The notes under the pieces were generated by a model, which did not search any database, had not been told where the DNA came from, and was given only the letters and a program-made list of their open reading frames with translations. 64,000 nucleotides of DNA, from NCBI GenBank assembly GCA_017303805.1, contig JAFLBQ010000006.1:248001-312000 (forward strand), in the 5' to 3' direction. The first letter of the stretch is position 1. The number at the start of each line of letters is the position of its first letter. The DNA is from Cytophagales bacterium (GTDB taxonomy: Bacteria; Bacteroidota; Bacteroidia; Cytophagales; Cyclobacteriaceae). A program made the translations under genes and the position numbers. Positions 16,226-25,823 of the stretch are shown piece by piece.

Positions 16226-17551
16226 TTAGTGAGGCATGTCTCGCAAGACAAGGACTTTCATTGGAAGGAGATCTCTCACCAGATTCAATCCATTTTTGCG
16301 GATTTCCTTACGAACATGCTCCAGGTTGGATAAATCACCATCGATATCAATACGAATATTTCGCGTTATACCCGTTGAGTCCAGTAAAGCATCCGTTGCG
16401 TTATAAACATCAATGGTACTTAATAAGTGTCTAGGTTTACCGCTAAAAATCTTTAGCGTGGCGTGATCAAGATACACTGAGTCTTTTGCATCATTAGCAT
16501 ATTTTAGTTTATTCGGGTCACCTACGACAAGCTTCCAATATGGCATTTCGCGGACTTCCACAGTAGCCTCGTACCCAAAGTAATTCATTAAATCCTTCTG
16601 CATGAATTGCATTACGAAATCCTCCGTTGCTTTTTCTTTTGGCACTATTAGACTATAATCATAGCATCCCTTCCCGAATATTCTACAACTATCAATCGAA
16701 TTTAAGGATTGGATTTCCACTTCAACCTTTGGCGACAGCAAATGGTATAATGAATCTCCCATACCCCAGCGTATTGTTCCTAGGTATGCGTACTTATAAA
16801 GGTCGAGTAGTGAAGCACCCATCACCTGGAATTGTCCATGGGAAATTTGCTCTCGCAATGTCCGAGTAAGTGAATAATGGTAGTTCGTATCGGCTTTTGA
16901 CAAAAGCGAGCGGTAAAGAAAATCGGTAGACTCTCCACCATTCCCATCAATCCGAAGTGGTTTGTTTCTATAGAAAAATGGCTTTATCTGCGCATTGTAT
17001 GCATTAGACTTAGGTTGAAATTCAACCTGCTTTCCGGCAAGCAGATCAGCAATAGATTGTGAGAAAGAGATATCGACAAAGGTGACCGCATGTACAATAC
17101 CATCCGGCCTAAGAATAACAACATGTGGTATCGCAGCTTTTCCAACGAATCTTCTGAACAGGCTCTCATCATAAGCAATGGATAGTCTATAGTTGTACTG
17201 CTTTCTGAATTTTTCATAAAGTTGCCGTGTATTTTTATTTCGTTCATCATTGTTCGCGATAAGCATAACCTGAAGACGATCAGAAAATGTTGACTGTATT
17301 TCGTTCATCCTCTTAAAACCCTGCACAGCAGCCGGGCAACCATCTGCCCAAAAGTAAAGGATGAGCCACTTGCCACTGAAGTCTGTCAATGAGGCGCTTT
17401 TCTTTTTGTAATACTCTACTTTTTGTAAAGAAAAGGTAGGGCACATTTGCCCTTCAACGGGATAGTCAGGAGTCTGTGCTCGAACTCTTTTTGAACATAC
17501 AAAAGCCACGATCATCAAAAAAATTAAGGCAAAGAAATATCTGTAAAACAT
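16226..17551 (-). CDS. Thioredoxin-fold (TlpA-like) protein with single redox Cys and DUF3738-like C-terminus
   Basis: 441 residues with an N-terminal signal or anchor. Residues 32-170 form an AhpC/TSA-TlpA fold: CPTFSLQKV, SLTDFSGKWLILYFWADGCP, and IPHVVILRPDG with the cis-proline. The usual WCxxC is replaced by WADGCPAAV, leaving only Cys72, so it cannot act as a CXXC disulfide exchanger. Residues 200-400 (SLLDLYKYAY, then DLMNYFGYEATVEVREMPYWKLVV) resemble DUF3738. It lies 41 bp downstream of the SusD gene on the same strand and is probably in the SusCD operon. Confidence 0.7.
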   Translation of the reverse strand: MFYRYFFALIFLMIVAFVCSKRVRAQTPDYPVEGQMCPTFSLQKVEYYKKKSASLTDFSGKWLILYFWADGCPAAVQGFKRMNEIQSTFSDRLQVMLIANNDERNKNTRQLYEKFRKQYNYRLSIAYDESLFRRFVGKAAIPHVVILRPDGIVHAVTFVDISFSQSIADLLAGKQVEFQPKSNAYNAQIKPFFYRNKPLRIDGNGGESTDFLYRSLLSKADTNYHYSLTRTLREQISHGQFQVMGASLLDLYKYAYLGTIRWGMGDSLYHLLSPKVEVEIQSLNSIDSCRIFGKGCYDYSLIVPKEKATEDFVMQFMQKDLMNYFGYEATVEVREMPYWKLVVGDPNKLKYANDAKDSVYLDHATLKIFSGKPRHLLSTIDVYNATDALLDSTGITRNIRIDIDGDLSNLEHVRKEIRKNGLNLVRDLLPMKVLVLRDMPH

Positions 17552-17592
17552 GATGTTGTTCTATTAATGTGATAAAGAAAATATGTGCTAGA

Positions 17593-19017
17593 TCAGTATC
17601 CTGGGTTCTGTGGTTGCAACAGTGGGTTAATAAGCAGTTCAGATTCAGGCAAAGGGAATAAAATGTCTGTCGCTTGCCAACCGGCTTTAATAGCAGTCAT
17701 TACCACATCTGCCTGTCCTGTTCGGATCAGGTCGTACCAGCGATGATTCTCGGTAAATAACTCTGATCTGCGTTCATGTTCTATCCTGATTAGAAGTTCC
17801 TCTTTATTAATGCCAGGGGAAGTGTCTGAAATCAGCGGCAGTTCAGCTCTCAATCGAAGTTTATCGAGATCATTAATAGCTCCAGTGAGATTATTCATGT
17901 TTGCTCTTGCCTCTGATCGCACCAGGTACAACTCTGCCAGTCGCATCACTACCGAATATTCAACTGATGCCGATGTTGGAACTTTCTGTTTATACTTGAA
18001 TGGAAAATACCAGATATTCACACCGTCTGAAAAACTTCCTGTCCACCGTTCTTTTCTTTTGTCACCAGTTTCAAAATGACTGACAAGGTCCAGAGAAAGT
18101 GAAGCAATGTTTGGTGCACCGGTTAATATAAAGTAACTGCCTTCCACAGCATTCTGACCTGAATTGGAAGGCATCCATTGCCAGATAGCTTCGCGGCTGC
18201 TCTTCAAAAAAACATCATCTAGATTGGCAGCCAATTCAAACAAAGCGGTGTTGCTGATTACTATACTTGATTCCGCTTCTGCCTTTTCCCAATCTCCGAT
18301 ATAAAGATATACGCGCGCCAAAAATGCAGATGCAATCCATTTGTTTACACGTACCCGTTCATTTTTTGAGTACGAGTAGTTTTCTGCAAGCTTTTGTTTC
18401 GAATTTTCCAGATCTTCTAATACTCTGCCCAAAACGGAAGACCGCGGCATACGCGAAACCTTAGCATTCTCTCTGTAATCTGTTGTTGTGATATATGGTA
18501 TGTCACCGAAAAGATTGGCGAGATGAAAGTGTGTATATGCCCTGATAAAAAGAGCCTCACCCTCCAATTGATTTTTAAGAGATTCACTAACACCTGATGC
18601 ACCATTTAATCCAGCGATAATAGCGTTGCTCTGATAAATGATATTGTATGCAACTGACCAAATGGCTGATAGGTTCGGATTTATAGGAGTTAAGTTGCTG
18701 TTATAAAATTCACGTATTTGTTCGTTTGTTGCGGCAGCAGGCACGAGTTCATCTGAGGCAAATCCATTAAGTACAATTATACTTGACGCTCCCGCACCAA
18801 GGAAACTACCTGTCAATCGAACATACACCGCAGACATGGCCGCATTTGCTGTTGCATCACTTGTAAAAACAGTTTCACTCACCAGACCGGTTTTTGGAGG
18901 GTCGACTTCAATGAAGTCTTCACAAGCCATTACCGAGCCGATCATTAGGATTAGCATTATTCTGGAAACCTTTATGTTAAGTCGTATTTTGTTCTTGTTG
19001 TCTTTCATACTCATCAA
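17593..19017 (-). CDS. RagB/SusD-family outer-membrane lipoprotein
   Basis: 474 residues. The signal peptide ends in a lipobox with Cys32 (GSVMACEDF). The typical SusD start EDFIEVDPPKTGLVSETVF and TPR-like helices follow (GEALFIRAYTHFHLANLFGDIPY), with the C-terminal ELLIRIEHERRSELFTENHRWYDL that marks the family. It caps the SusC porin and captures substrate at the surface. It directly follows the SusC gene (2 bp). The substrate is unknown; no glycosidase is nearby, so peptide or another ligand is as likely as glycan. Confidence 0.93.
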   Translation of the reverse strand: MMSMKDNKNKIRLNIKVSRIMLILMIGSVMACEDFIEVDPPKTGLVSETVFTSDATANAAMSAVYVRLTGSFLGAGASSIIVLNGFASDELVPAAATNEQIREFYNSNLTPINPNLSAIWSVAYNIIYQSNAIIAGLNGASGVSESLKNQLEGEALFIRAYTHFHLANLFGDIPYITTTDYRENAKVSRMPRSSVLGRVLEDLENSKQKLAENYSYSKNERVRVNKWIASAFLARVYLYIGDWEKAEAESSIVISNTALFELAANLDDVFLKSSREAIWQWMPSNSGQNAVEGSYFILTGAPNIASLSLDLVSHFETGDKRKERWTGSFSDGVNIWYFPFKYKQKVPTSASVEYSVVMRLAELYLVRSEARANMNNLTGAINDLDKLRLRAELPLISDTSPGINKEELLIRIEHERRSELFTENHRWYDLIRTGQADVVMTAIKAGWQATDILFPLPESELLINPLLQPQNPGY

Positions 19018-19019
19018 GA

Positions 19020-22000
19020 TTAGAATGTTAATTGAATACCCGCGATCAGCGTTCTCAAAGGAGGTAGCACAGCACGTCCGTAATTTTCCGGATCAGGTCC
19101 GATATAGCTTGTCATTGTCCATATGTTTTGACCCTGGATATAGAAATTTACCTTCGTATCCCGTGTCCAGGCCTGTGGCAATGTGTAGGCCAGCGAAACA
19201 TTTTTCAACCTGATGAAAGATGCATCTACAATTGTTGCATTACTCAGACTATAGTTGTAGAATGCTGTTGCGGCTGCTTCATCGTACCCAGCGGTGTACC
19301 GTTGAAATGCATAATTAGTGGCATCAGTTCTCCAGTGGCTTAATACCTCGACCGGCTGGTTACGACCGCTTCCAACTGGAATGTCAGAGTTGGCAAAAAA
19401 ACCGGGAGCCGTTTGTCGAACGAATTGAATAAAAATATCCAACTTCAGCCCCTTGTATGAGAAGCTGTTATTCAGGCCGCCATACATAGTTTGACCAATA
19501 GGCATTATTGCTTGCCTGTCAAGCGAATTGATTCCGCCATCGCCATTAGTATCCTCGAACTGAAATAATCCAGTGACCGGATCAATTCCGGTATAGTTAT
19601 ACCGCTTGCTGATGTTCAAAGGCTCGCCAATGGCAAAGGAGTTTCGATAGGTGGAACTTTGAAGATCAGGGAACTCAACCAGTTTATTTTTTGGAAATGT
19701 CATGTTGAAGGAAGTCTTCCATTCGAAGCGTTGTCTTTTAATATTGATAGATGACAAGTCAATTTCGATCCCTGTATTTTGCACAGTGGCTGGCAGGTTG
19801 CTTCGTATGGATGCAAATCCGGTAGTTGCCGGTAAGGTGTACCCGAGTAATTGATTGGATGAACGATTGTTGAAGTAAGCAGCGCTGATCACGAACTTGT
19901 CTTCGTTGAAACCTAACTCCAGAGCCACTTCGAATTTCCGGTTCACCTCCCACATGAAATCTGGATTGAATAGCCTAACAGGACCTAGACTGGCAACTCC
20001 CTGATATGTGCCTCCTGTAGCATAACTGTCCAGATACTCGTAGTCACCAATCTGGTCATTGCCTGTGGTGCCATAGCTAGAACGAAGTTTTCCGAAGCTA
20101 AGAATTGGAAGTTTGCCTAATAGAAAGGCTTCCCGTGTAAAGACCCAACCGAGGCCCACGGCACCAAAGTTGGCAAATTGCTTGCCTGGGCCGAAACGGC
20201 TTGAGCCATCTCTGCGCCCCGTCAGGTTGATAAAATACTTGCCATCCCATTCGAAATTCACTCGACCGAATAGCGCGCTGTAACGATATTGCCTGTAATT
20301 GTATTGTGAGATTGTTTTGAACGAAGCAGCAGCAATATTTTCAATCAAGGCATCTGAACTAAAACCGACCCCTACTTGTACCGTCTGCTCCGATATCTGT
20401 TCCTGAAAGGTAGTACCGATAATGGAAGAAAGTTTGCCCTTGGAAATGTCGCGACTGTAGAGTAATTGTGGCTCTGCAATCCATGATTTAACCTCATTTG
20501 AATTAATCTGAAGTCTTGAAATGGCTGGCGTAAGACCAAAGGCCGGATTGGTTGCCTTTGAAGGAAACATGTTCCGATCTCTGAATTGCACGGTATTAAA
20601 CCCCATACTCGATTTAATCTCAAGACCTTTCAAAATCTTGTAACTAACAACTGCATTGCTCAGCAAATTATTGGAGTTGGCTTTATACTTGTTCTCCAAT
20701 GCTGCGAGCGGATTGGTCCAGGTAGAATTCTCCCAATTAAGATTTCCTTGTGTATCGTACAGCGCAGGTGCATTGGGAGCCAATGTGATTGCCAAGGAAG
20801 TGAAGTCGTTGTTGAGTAGGTTATTTTTATCCGCCACGTAGCTGGTGGAAAATGACGCATTGAGTTTGTTATCACTCGACCGGTGACTGACGGACATGTG
20901 AGCGGAACCCTTGGAGTATCCGAAATCCCCCGGAAATACCGTGGTTTGTTTGTGATAGCTCCCACTAATAATGAACTGGGTTGAAGCATTACCGCCCGAC
21001 AAAGATGCCTGTGTACTGGCATTATGTGCTGTTCCACCAATGAGGACGTCCTGCCAGTCGGTATATCGGCTCTGGTTCCAGGTGTCATTTACGTCATAGT
21101 CCCAATCGTTTGGAGCAAGATTATCATTCTGAAATGCCTCTTTCCGGATGGCGAGATATTCCTCTGTATTCAACAGATCCATTTTTCGGGCAATCTGGCT
21201 AATACCGGTATTCAAATTTATGTCTAGTCGCGTTTTCCCGGAGCTTCCTTTTTTGGTAGTGATCAGAACAACACCATTTGCACCGCGCGACCCGTAAATG
21301 GCCGTGGCATCAGCGTCTTTGAGTACTTCGATGCTCTCAATGTCATTGGGGTTTAACGAATTAAGTGGACTAATACCAAATGATCCATGAATACCACCCG
21401 AAGTAGTGGTTGATGACAGCGAGCTAGAACTATAGGGGACCCCATCGATAATATAAAGTGGTTCATTACCACTTTCAATACCATTCCTTCCACGAACCCG
21501 CACCTCAAAGCCACTTCCTGCTAACCCAGAGAATTGCTGTATATATACACCAGCCATCCTGCCTTGCATGGCCTGAAGCGGATTTGTCACAGGTTGGCGA
21601 TTAATTTCCTCCTGAGTTACCCTGCTAATGCTACCGGTTTGGGTCAACCGAGTTGTTGTATAATACCCTGCGTTCACAACCACTTCATTCAAACTCGTAA
21701 CATCCTCCTGCAGCGTTATATCGATGACACTTCGTCCACTTATGGGTACCTCGATGGATGCATAGCCAATGAATGAAAAAACAAGTATGTCATTGTCTTC
21801 GGCACCCAGGCTGTATTTTCCTGTGGCATCGGTTGTTGTTCCATTCAATGTTCCTTTTACGAGCACGTTCACACCCGCCATCGGTGTTTGGGTAGAAGCT
21901 TCGGATACTGTTCCGGTTATTTGAATCAACGCACGATGCGCACTACCATTAGTACCTTCATGAACTGACGACTGTCCTTTGTTTCCTTCACCGTTAGCCT

Positions 22001-22361
22001 TTTTTAACGTAATGGCTGCTTCCTTTTCATGCACTTTGTACGATATTTTGCGTGGTGCCAGCAACTCATCTAACGCTTCGCGTAGTGTGCGCTTGTCAAT
22101 ATTGAGCGACACGTTGGGTTCATCTTGCAACTGGTTGATGCTGTAAGCAAATTTCACTTTCGCAATAGCTTCAATTTCGTGCAGGGCTTTTTCAAAAGGC
22201 AAATCGGTAATGCTGATGGATACTTCCCTGTCCAACAGTTGCGCGTAGTTAGTGTGGGCTAGTGTAACTCCGCATAGGGTGATGGCTATTATTCCCTGGA
22301 CCGCGCATATTTTCATAACCTTCCAAAGTTTTGCGGTAAAACTTTTTTTCATAACTTTCAT
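19020..22361 (-). CDS. SusC/RagA-family TonB-dependent transporter with STN domain
   Basis: 1113 residues. The signal peptide is followed by an STN domain at about 43-118 (ISITDLPFEKALHEIEAIA), a carboxypeptidase-regulatory-like domain at about 147-225, a plug at about 230-350 (TQTGSISRVTQEEINRQPV), and a 22-strand barrel. The STN domain shows a transducing receptor that signals to the FecR anti-sigma factor encoded upstream at 22542. The C-terminus ends in an aromatic-terminated strand (TLIAGIQLTF). With SusD it forms a pedal-bin importer. The 180-bp gap upstream probably holds the promoter read by the cognate ECF sigma factor. Confidence 0.95.
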   Translation of the reverse strand: MKVMKKSFTAKLWKVMKICAVQGIIAITLCGVTLAHTNYAQLLDREVSISITDLPFEKALHEIEAIAKVKFAYSINQLQDEPNVSLNIDKRTLREALDELLAPRKISYKVHEKEAAITLKKANGEGNKGQSSVHEGTNGSAHRALIQITGTVSEASTQTPMAGVNVLVKGTLNGTTTDATGKYSLGAEDNDILVFSFIGYASIEVPISGRSVIDITLQEDVTSLNEVVVNAGYYTTTRLTQTGSISRVTQEEINRQPVTNPLQAMQGRMAGVYIQQFSGLAGSGFEVRVRGRNGIESGNEPLYIIDGVPYSSSSLSSTTTSGGIHGSFGISPLNSLNPNDIESIEVLKDADATAIYGSRGANGVVLITTKKGSSGKTRLDINLNTGISQIARKMDLLNTEEYLAIRKEAFQNDNLAPNDWDYDVNDTWNQSRYTDWQDVLIGGTAHNASTQASLSGGNASTQFIISGSYHKQTTVFPGDFGYSKGSAHMSVSHRSSDNKLNASFSTSYVADKNNLLNNDFTSLAITLAPNAPALYDTQGNLNWENSTWTNPLAALENKYKANSNNLLSNAVVSYKILKGLEIKSSMGFNTVQFRDRNMFPSKATNPAFGLTPAISRLQINSNEVKSWIAEPQLLYSRDISKGKLSSIIGTTFQEQISEQTVQVGVGFSSDALIENIAAASFKTISQYNYRQYRYSALFGRVNFEWDGKYFINLTGRRDGSSRFGPGKQFANFGAVGLGWVFTREAFLLGKLPILSFGKLRSSYGTTGNDQIGDYEYLDSYATGGTYQGVASLGPVRLFNPDFMWEVNRKFEVALELGFNEDKFVISAAYFNNRSSNQLLGYTLPATTGFASIRSNLPATVQNTGIEIDLSSINIKRQRFEWKTSFNMTFPKNKLVEFPDLQSSTYRNSFAIGEPLNISKRYNYTGIDPVTGLFQFEDTNGDGGINSLDRQAIMPIGQTMYGGLNNSFSYKGLKLDIFIQFVRQTAPGFFANSDIPVGSGRNQPVEVLSHWRTDATNYAFQRYTAGYDEAAATAFYNYSLSNATIVDASFIRLKNVSLAYTLPQAWTRDTKVNFYIQGQNIWTMTSYIGPDPENYGRAVLPPLRTLIAGIQLTF

Positions 22362-22541
22362 TGTTTTGTACTGGTTTCGTTAACTGAAATAAGACAAAGC
22401 AACCTCGCATCAACCCCGGCAAAGGGTTGTGTCACAGCAGAGGGCAATAAGCAGGAGTGGTCGAATCACTCCTGTTTTATTTTTACGTTGAATCGAAAAG
22501 TGGGGGGAGACTCGGTTTCATAGTTAATCGGGTTTAGGTTC

Positions 22542-23513
22542 TTACTTACATCCCGTACCGGTAATCGTTACGGTGTTATCTTTGATGGAGTAGGTTACAT
22601 CCAACACTTCGGTAATCAACTGCAATGATTTTTCCAGAGATTGATCGGTGAAATCCGCAGTAATCTGGCAGTCGCGTATTTTCTTATCGGATAGTTTTAC
22701 GGATACATTGAACTTGCTTTCTATCCGATTGATCACCTCATCCATCCTGTTGTTTGTGAATTGCATGTTGTAGTCTGTGTTCTCGGTGATGGTGGCGATA
22801 TCTTGCTGGTTCGTTGAAAGTTTTTCAAACTCTCCATTGCTTTTGTAGATCACTTTTTCCTGCGGTAATACATCGATCCCTTCTGTATTTGCCGAGGAGG
22901 AGAGGTTTACTTTTCCGGTGAGTACGGTTAACTCCACCTGCTCCGGGTTTGTTTTGATGCTAAAACTTGTGCCCAGCACTTTTACTTTTACATCGCCACA
23001 CTGCACAATGAAAGGATGACTGGCGTCTTTCACTACTTCGAATAGCGCCTCGCCTTCAAACGTGGCATAGCGCGCGCCATCATTTTGCTTCTGGTAGTAC
23101 ATCACTTTACTTTCACTATGCATCCACACCAGCGAGCCATCATTCAGAATGATTTTTTCAATGCCATTTTTCGATACTACTTCAAGTTGGTTTTCAGGCG
23201 ATGCAGTGAAGTACCACACCGTGTAAGACACGAGTAAAACGATCACCAGCGATGCGGCTATCCGCAACATCCAACGGTCAAGGCCCGCTTTTCGCTTCGG
23301 GCGCATGGCCACCACATCATCAACCGTGGCTTGACTGCTGGTGAGTTTCTGGAATATCCGGGCTTCATCCTCGTCACTCAATTCCAGGTCGGTGTTATCT
23401 TCGGTCTTCATCACATCGAGCCAGGCTTCTATTTTTTTTCGTTCCTGTTCGGAGACTTGCCCCGTAACATAACGCTCCATTAATTGGTCAAAATCTGATT
23501 TTTGCATGGGCAA
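22542..23513 (-). CDS. FecR-family anti-sigma factor
   Basis: 323 residues. A cytoplasmic N-terminal domain (YVTGQVSEQERKKIEAWLD) is followed by one TM segment at about 82-102, the periplasmic FecR domain at about 110-215 (VSKNGIEKIILNDGSLVWM), and a C-terminal DUF4974 domain at about 240-322. It would hold the ECF sigma factor encoded upstream at 23652-24197 and release it when the STN domain of the SusC protein signals. Gene order sigma, FecR, SusC, SusD on one strand supports this. Confidence 0.93.
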   Translation of the reverse strand: MPMQKSDFDQLMERYVTGQVSEQERKKIEAWLDVMKTEDNTDLELSDEDEARIFQKLTSSQATVDDVVAMRPKRKAGLDRWMLRIAASLVIVLLVSYTVWYFTASPENQLEVVSKNGIEKIILNDGSLVWMHSESKVMYYQKQNDGARYATFEGEALFEVVKDASHPFIVQCGDVKVKVLGTSFSIKTNPEQVELTVLTGKVNLSSSANTEGIDVLPQEKVIYKSNGEFEKLSTNQQDIATITENTDYNMQFTNNRMDEVINRIESKFNVSVKLSDKKIRDCQITADFTDQSLEKSLQLITEVLDVTYSIKDNTVTITGTGCK

Positions 23514-23651
23514 CCGTGGTTTAATAACGTATCTACTAATTTAAGCAAGGGTTTGCCTCTTTACATTAAAAAGTGACGGTATCTGAGGCTTTACGTATTC
23601 TGTCGAGGGCTAAAAAATACCGTTTATAAAGGCCAATTGGAGGGAGAATGA

Positions 23652-24197
23652 TTATTCTGCCGGTTTGTAAATCTTATCGTAGGAGGCTCGCAGGTGGTTG
23701 AAGGCCTTGAATATATAGAGTTCGGCAGTTCGTTTGTTGATGTTCATGCGACTGGCAATTTCCCCGTTTGACAAGTTTTCTGTGATGCGCAACCGGATGG
23801 CTTCCTGGCACCGCTCCGGAAGGCCATCGAGATTTTGAAGAAGTCTTGCATGCACCGTTTCCGGATCATGGCTCTGTTCTGCCTCCAGCATGTCGTACGC
23901 TGTTTCAAATGCCGTGTAGTGTTCAACAAATTTTCGCTTCACATCACGGTGGTTGAAAGAGCGGATAATCATGTACCGGATAGAGGTAAACAGATAGTGC
24001 CTGAGTGAAGTAATGTTTAGTGATTCTTTTCTTGCCAGGAGCGACTCAAAAACATCGTGCACCATTTCTTCACAGTCTTCTTTTGCTTGTACGCTCTTTC
24101 GCGCATAGCGGTAAAGGTCTTTGGCATACCGGTGATAGATCACCTCAAACGCACGCTCATCGCCCAGTTTGAACAGGTCCACCAGTTCCGTATCCAT
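23652..24197 (-). CDS. ECF sigma factor of the SusCD cluster
   Basis: 181 residues from the ATG at 24197 (MDTELVDLFKLGDERAFEVIYHRY). A longer frame from 24284 exists, but its first 29 residues do not look like a sigma factor. Region 2 has ARKSVQAKEDCEEMVHDVF; region 4 has LPERCQEAIRLRITENLSNGEIASRMNINKRTAE. It belongs to the Bacteroidota family that works with FecR and SusC/SusD genes. The FecR gene follows 138 bp downstream on the same strand. Confidence 0.92.
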   Translation of the reverse strand: MDTELVDLFKLGDERAFEVIYHRYAKDLYRYARKSVQAKEDCEEMVHDVFESLLARKESLNITSLRHYLFTSIRYMIIRSFNHRDVKRKFVEHYTAFETAYDMLEAEQSHDPETVHARLLQNLDGLPERCQEAIRLRITENLSNGEIASRMNINKRTAELYIFKAFNHLRASYDKIYKPAE

Positions 24198-24520
24198 ATG
24201 GTTGAGGTACGGATTCAAGGCTTGGTAAAAGTTGGGTAAAAAGAAAAGTCCATGCGCTGGAAGGCGAAACCAGGCATGGACCATGTGGGCTCCTTATAAA
24301 TACTTTTTACCAGGAGGTACGCAACAATTATACGAAAACACCCGCGGAGTGCGAGTGTTGAACCGGGCGGCATAAAAATAAGTGCGGGGCTTTGCCTGAG
24401 GCTGCAAATACCTATTCGGTAAAACGTAGTTGAACACGTCTCAATGTAAACTAATAGAGTAAGTGCCAGAGGAAACCCCATTTCATTTTTTATAAGAATG
24501 TCTTTCAAATTTCAATGTGG
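24198..24520. other. Intergenic stretch without recognised gene
   Basis: The region between the ECF sigma start and the repeats before the XRE gene. It should hold the sigma gene promoter on the minus strand. Open frames here carry no recognisable motif. I see no clear terminator or RNA. Confidence 0.4.
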
Positions 24521-24580
24521 ATTTTGGCCTAAACAACCGAATTTTGGCATAGTTTAGGAGATTTTGTGTAGCTTTAGGAT
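24521..24580 (+). repeat. Three tandem 20-bp imperfect repeats upstream of XRE gene
   Basis: Units start at 24521, 24541 and 24561, each beginning ATTTTG (ATTTTGGCCTAAAC, ATTTTGGCATAGTTTAGGAG, ATTTTGTGTAGCTTTAGGAT). The last two share a TTTAGGA tail. They end 26 bp before the ATG of the helix-turn-helix gene. A 20-bp period would place binding sites about two helical turns apart, on one face of the DNA. Probably operators for autoregulation. Confidence 0.5.
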
Positions 24581-24606
24581 CAGAAATCTGTTAAAACGAA
24601 TAAGGT

Positions 24607-24987
24607 ATGTCGCACTTAAAAGTACTCAGGGAGGTTAATAATTATACACAAGAATACGTTGCCACTAAAATTGGTGTTGATCAAAGCACCTATTCGAAAA
24701 TCGAGCGCAACCCAAAAAATCTTAAAGCTGAGCATGTCGAAAAGTTGGCCGAACTTTACGATGTCGGTGTGGCAGATATTTTATCTTCTGAGGGATTGAC
24801 GATCCATTTTTCTGGTCACATTGAAAAGAATAATGGCTACGTAAATAATAACTACGAGATGCAACGGGAGGTATTGGATAAAATCTATGCTGTGAAGGAT
24901 GATGAGATTAAAACTTTAAAAGAGCAAGTTGAGTATTTACAAAAGCAGAATGATCAACTTTTGAAGATGTTGGAATCGAAAGCATAA
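24607..24987 (+). CDS. XRE-family transcriptional regulator with C-terminal coiled coil
   Basis: 126 residues. The HTH_XRE domain spans about 1-62 (LREVNNYTQEYVATKIGVD, STYSKIE). The linker is followed by a coiled coil at about 88-124 (DDEIKTLKEQVEYLQKQNDQLLKML), probably for dimerisation. It is a single gene, divergent from the ECF sigma gene and convergent with the HNH gene. Three tandem repeats just upstream look like its own operator. Confidence 0.88.
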   Translation: MSHLKVLREVNNYTQEYVATKIGVDQSTYSKIERNPKNLKAEHVEKLAELYDVGVADILSSEGLTIHFSGHIEKNNGYVNNNYEMQREVLDKIYAVKDDEIKTLKEQVEYLQKQNDQLLKMLESKA

Positions 24988-25018
24988 ATCTGATGTTCTC
25001 GTCAGCAAGAGATTAAAG

Positions 25019-25714
25019 CTAATCATTTGGGTCGCTCATCCTCCCACATGTAAGGCAACGTACTCCGCTCCATGGACCCAGACTTCCGCAATAAGGACAT
25101 GTCCAACTCACATCAGGGTTACGTGACGTTGGAGTTACTCCTACCAAGTGCCCATTCGAAACAACCGCCAAGTTATTGTTTGTGCTGATAACCTTCCATT
25201 CGCCAGCAATTTTGATTCGAATTTCAGAGGTCTTGGTCTCAACTTCCTGAGTATTGCAAGTATCTTTCAATAGCAAAATTAAATCTTCATTTGTGATATA
25301 ATTTTGTTCTAAGTCGGAAACAATCTTTCCTATGATTTTGTCCTTGGTTCTTTTTACAACAAGTTTCTGATATGTATTTCTTGCTTGATCACTCTTTTTG
25401 ATAACATCAGTTATAAATGCAAGGAAAGCAGGAGAATTGTTAAAGATAGTATGACCCTTTTTACTATTGCAGTTATTGTGAGTGGGTACCCAATTGCAGA
25501 AATCATTAATCTTAAATGTTTCGGGCAATAAGTAATTATTCTTTATTCTCTGAAATTCTTCTGGCTTATCAGTCAAACTCTCTGGTAGTAAGTGGTCAAT
25601 GGAAACATGCATTAATTCCAAGGGTACACCACACCAGTAACATTTGAATCCGTGTGTTTGCCAAACGGAGTATTTTTCGGTATTATTAAATTTATACTTT
25701 GATATCATAAGCAA
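25019..25714 (-). CDS. HNH endonuclease with C-terminal zinc ribbon
   Basis: 231 residues. HNH motif: Cys25 and Cys28 (CYWCG), SIDHLLPES with His41, and NWVPTHNNCNSKKG with Cys82 and Asn83. The C-terminus has a second zinc site, Cys206, Cys209, Cys220 and Cys223 (CPYCG and CLTCGR), preceded by a small beta-rich segment. It is probably a DNA nuclease in a defence-like neighbourhood (AbiE, SF1 helicase). No methylase partner is adjacent, so a classical restriction pair is not supported. Confidence 0.75.
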   Translation of the reverse strand: MLMISKYKFNNTEKYSVWQTHGFKCYWCGVPLELMHVSIDHLLPESLTDKPEEFQRIKNNYLLPETFKINDFCNWVPTHNNCNSKKGHTIFNNSPAFLAFITDVIKKSDQARNTYQKLVVKRTKDKIIGKIVSDLEQNYITNEDLILLLKDTCNTQEVETKTSEIRIKIAGEWKVISTNNNLAVVSNGHLVGVTPTSRNPDVSWTCPYCGSLGPWSGVRCLTCGRMSDPND

Positions 25715-25823
25715 TAAAGAAATAGGTTTTCTCAGGGTTCACTACCTCCTGGATAATGTCTACGATACGCCTGACTTCGTATTGCTTGTTTTCGGAAAGA
25801 TGGGAAAGGGAGGTTTTCATACG

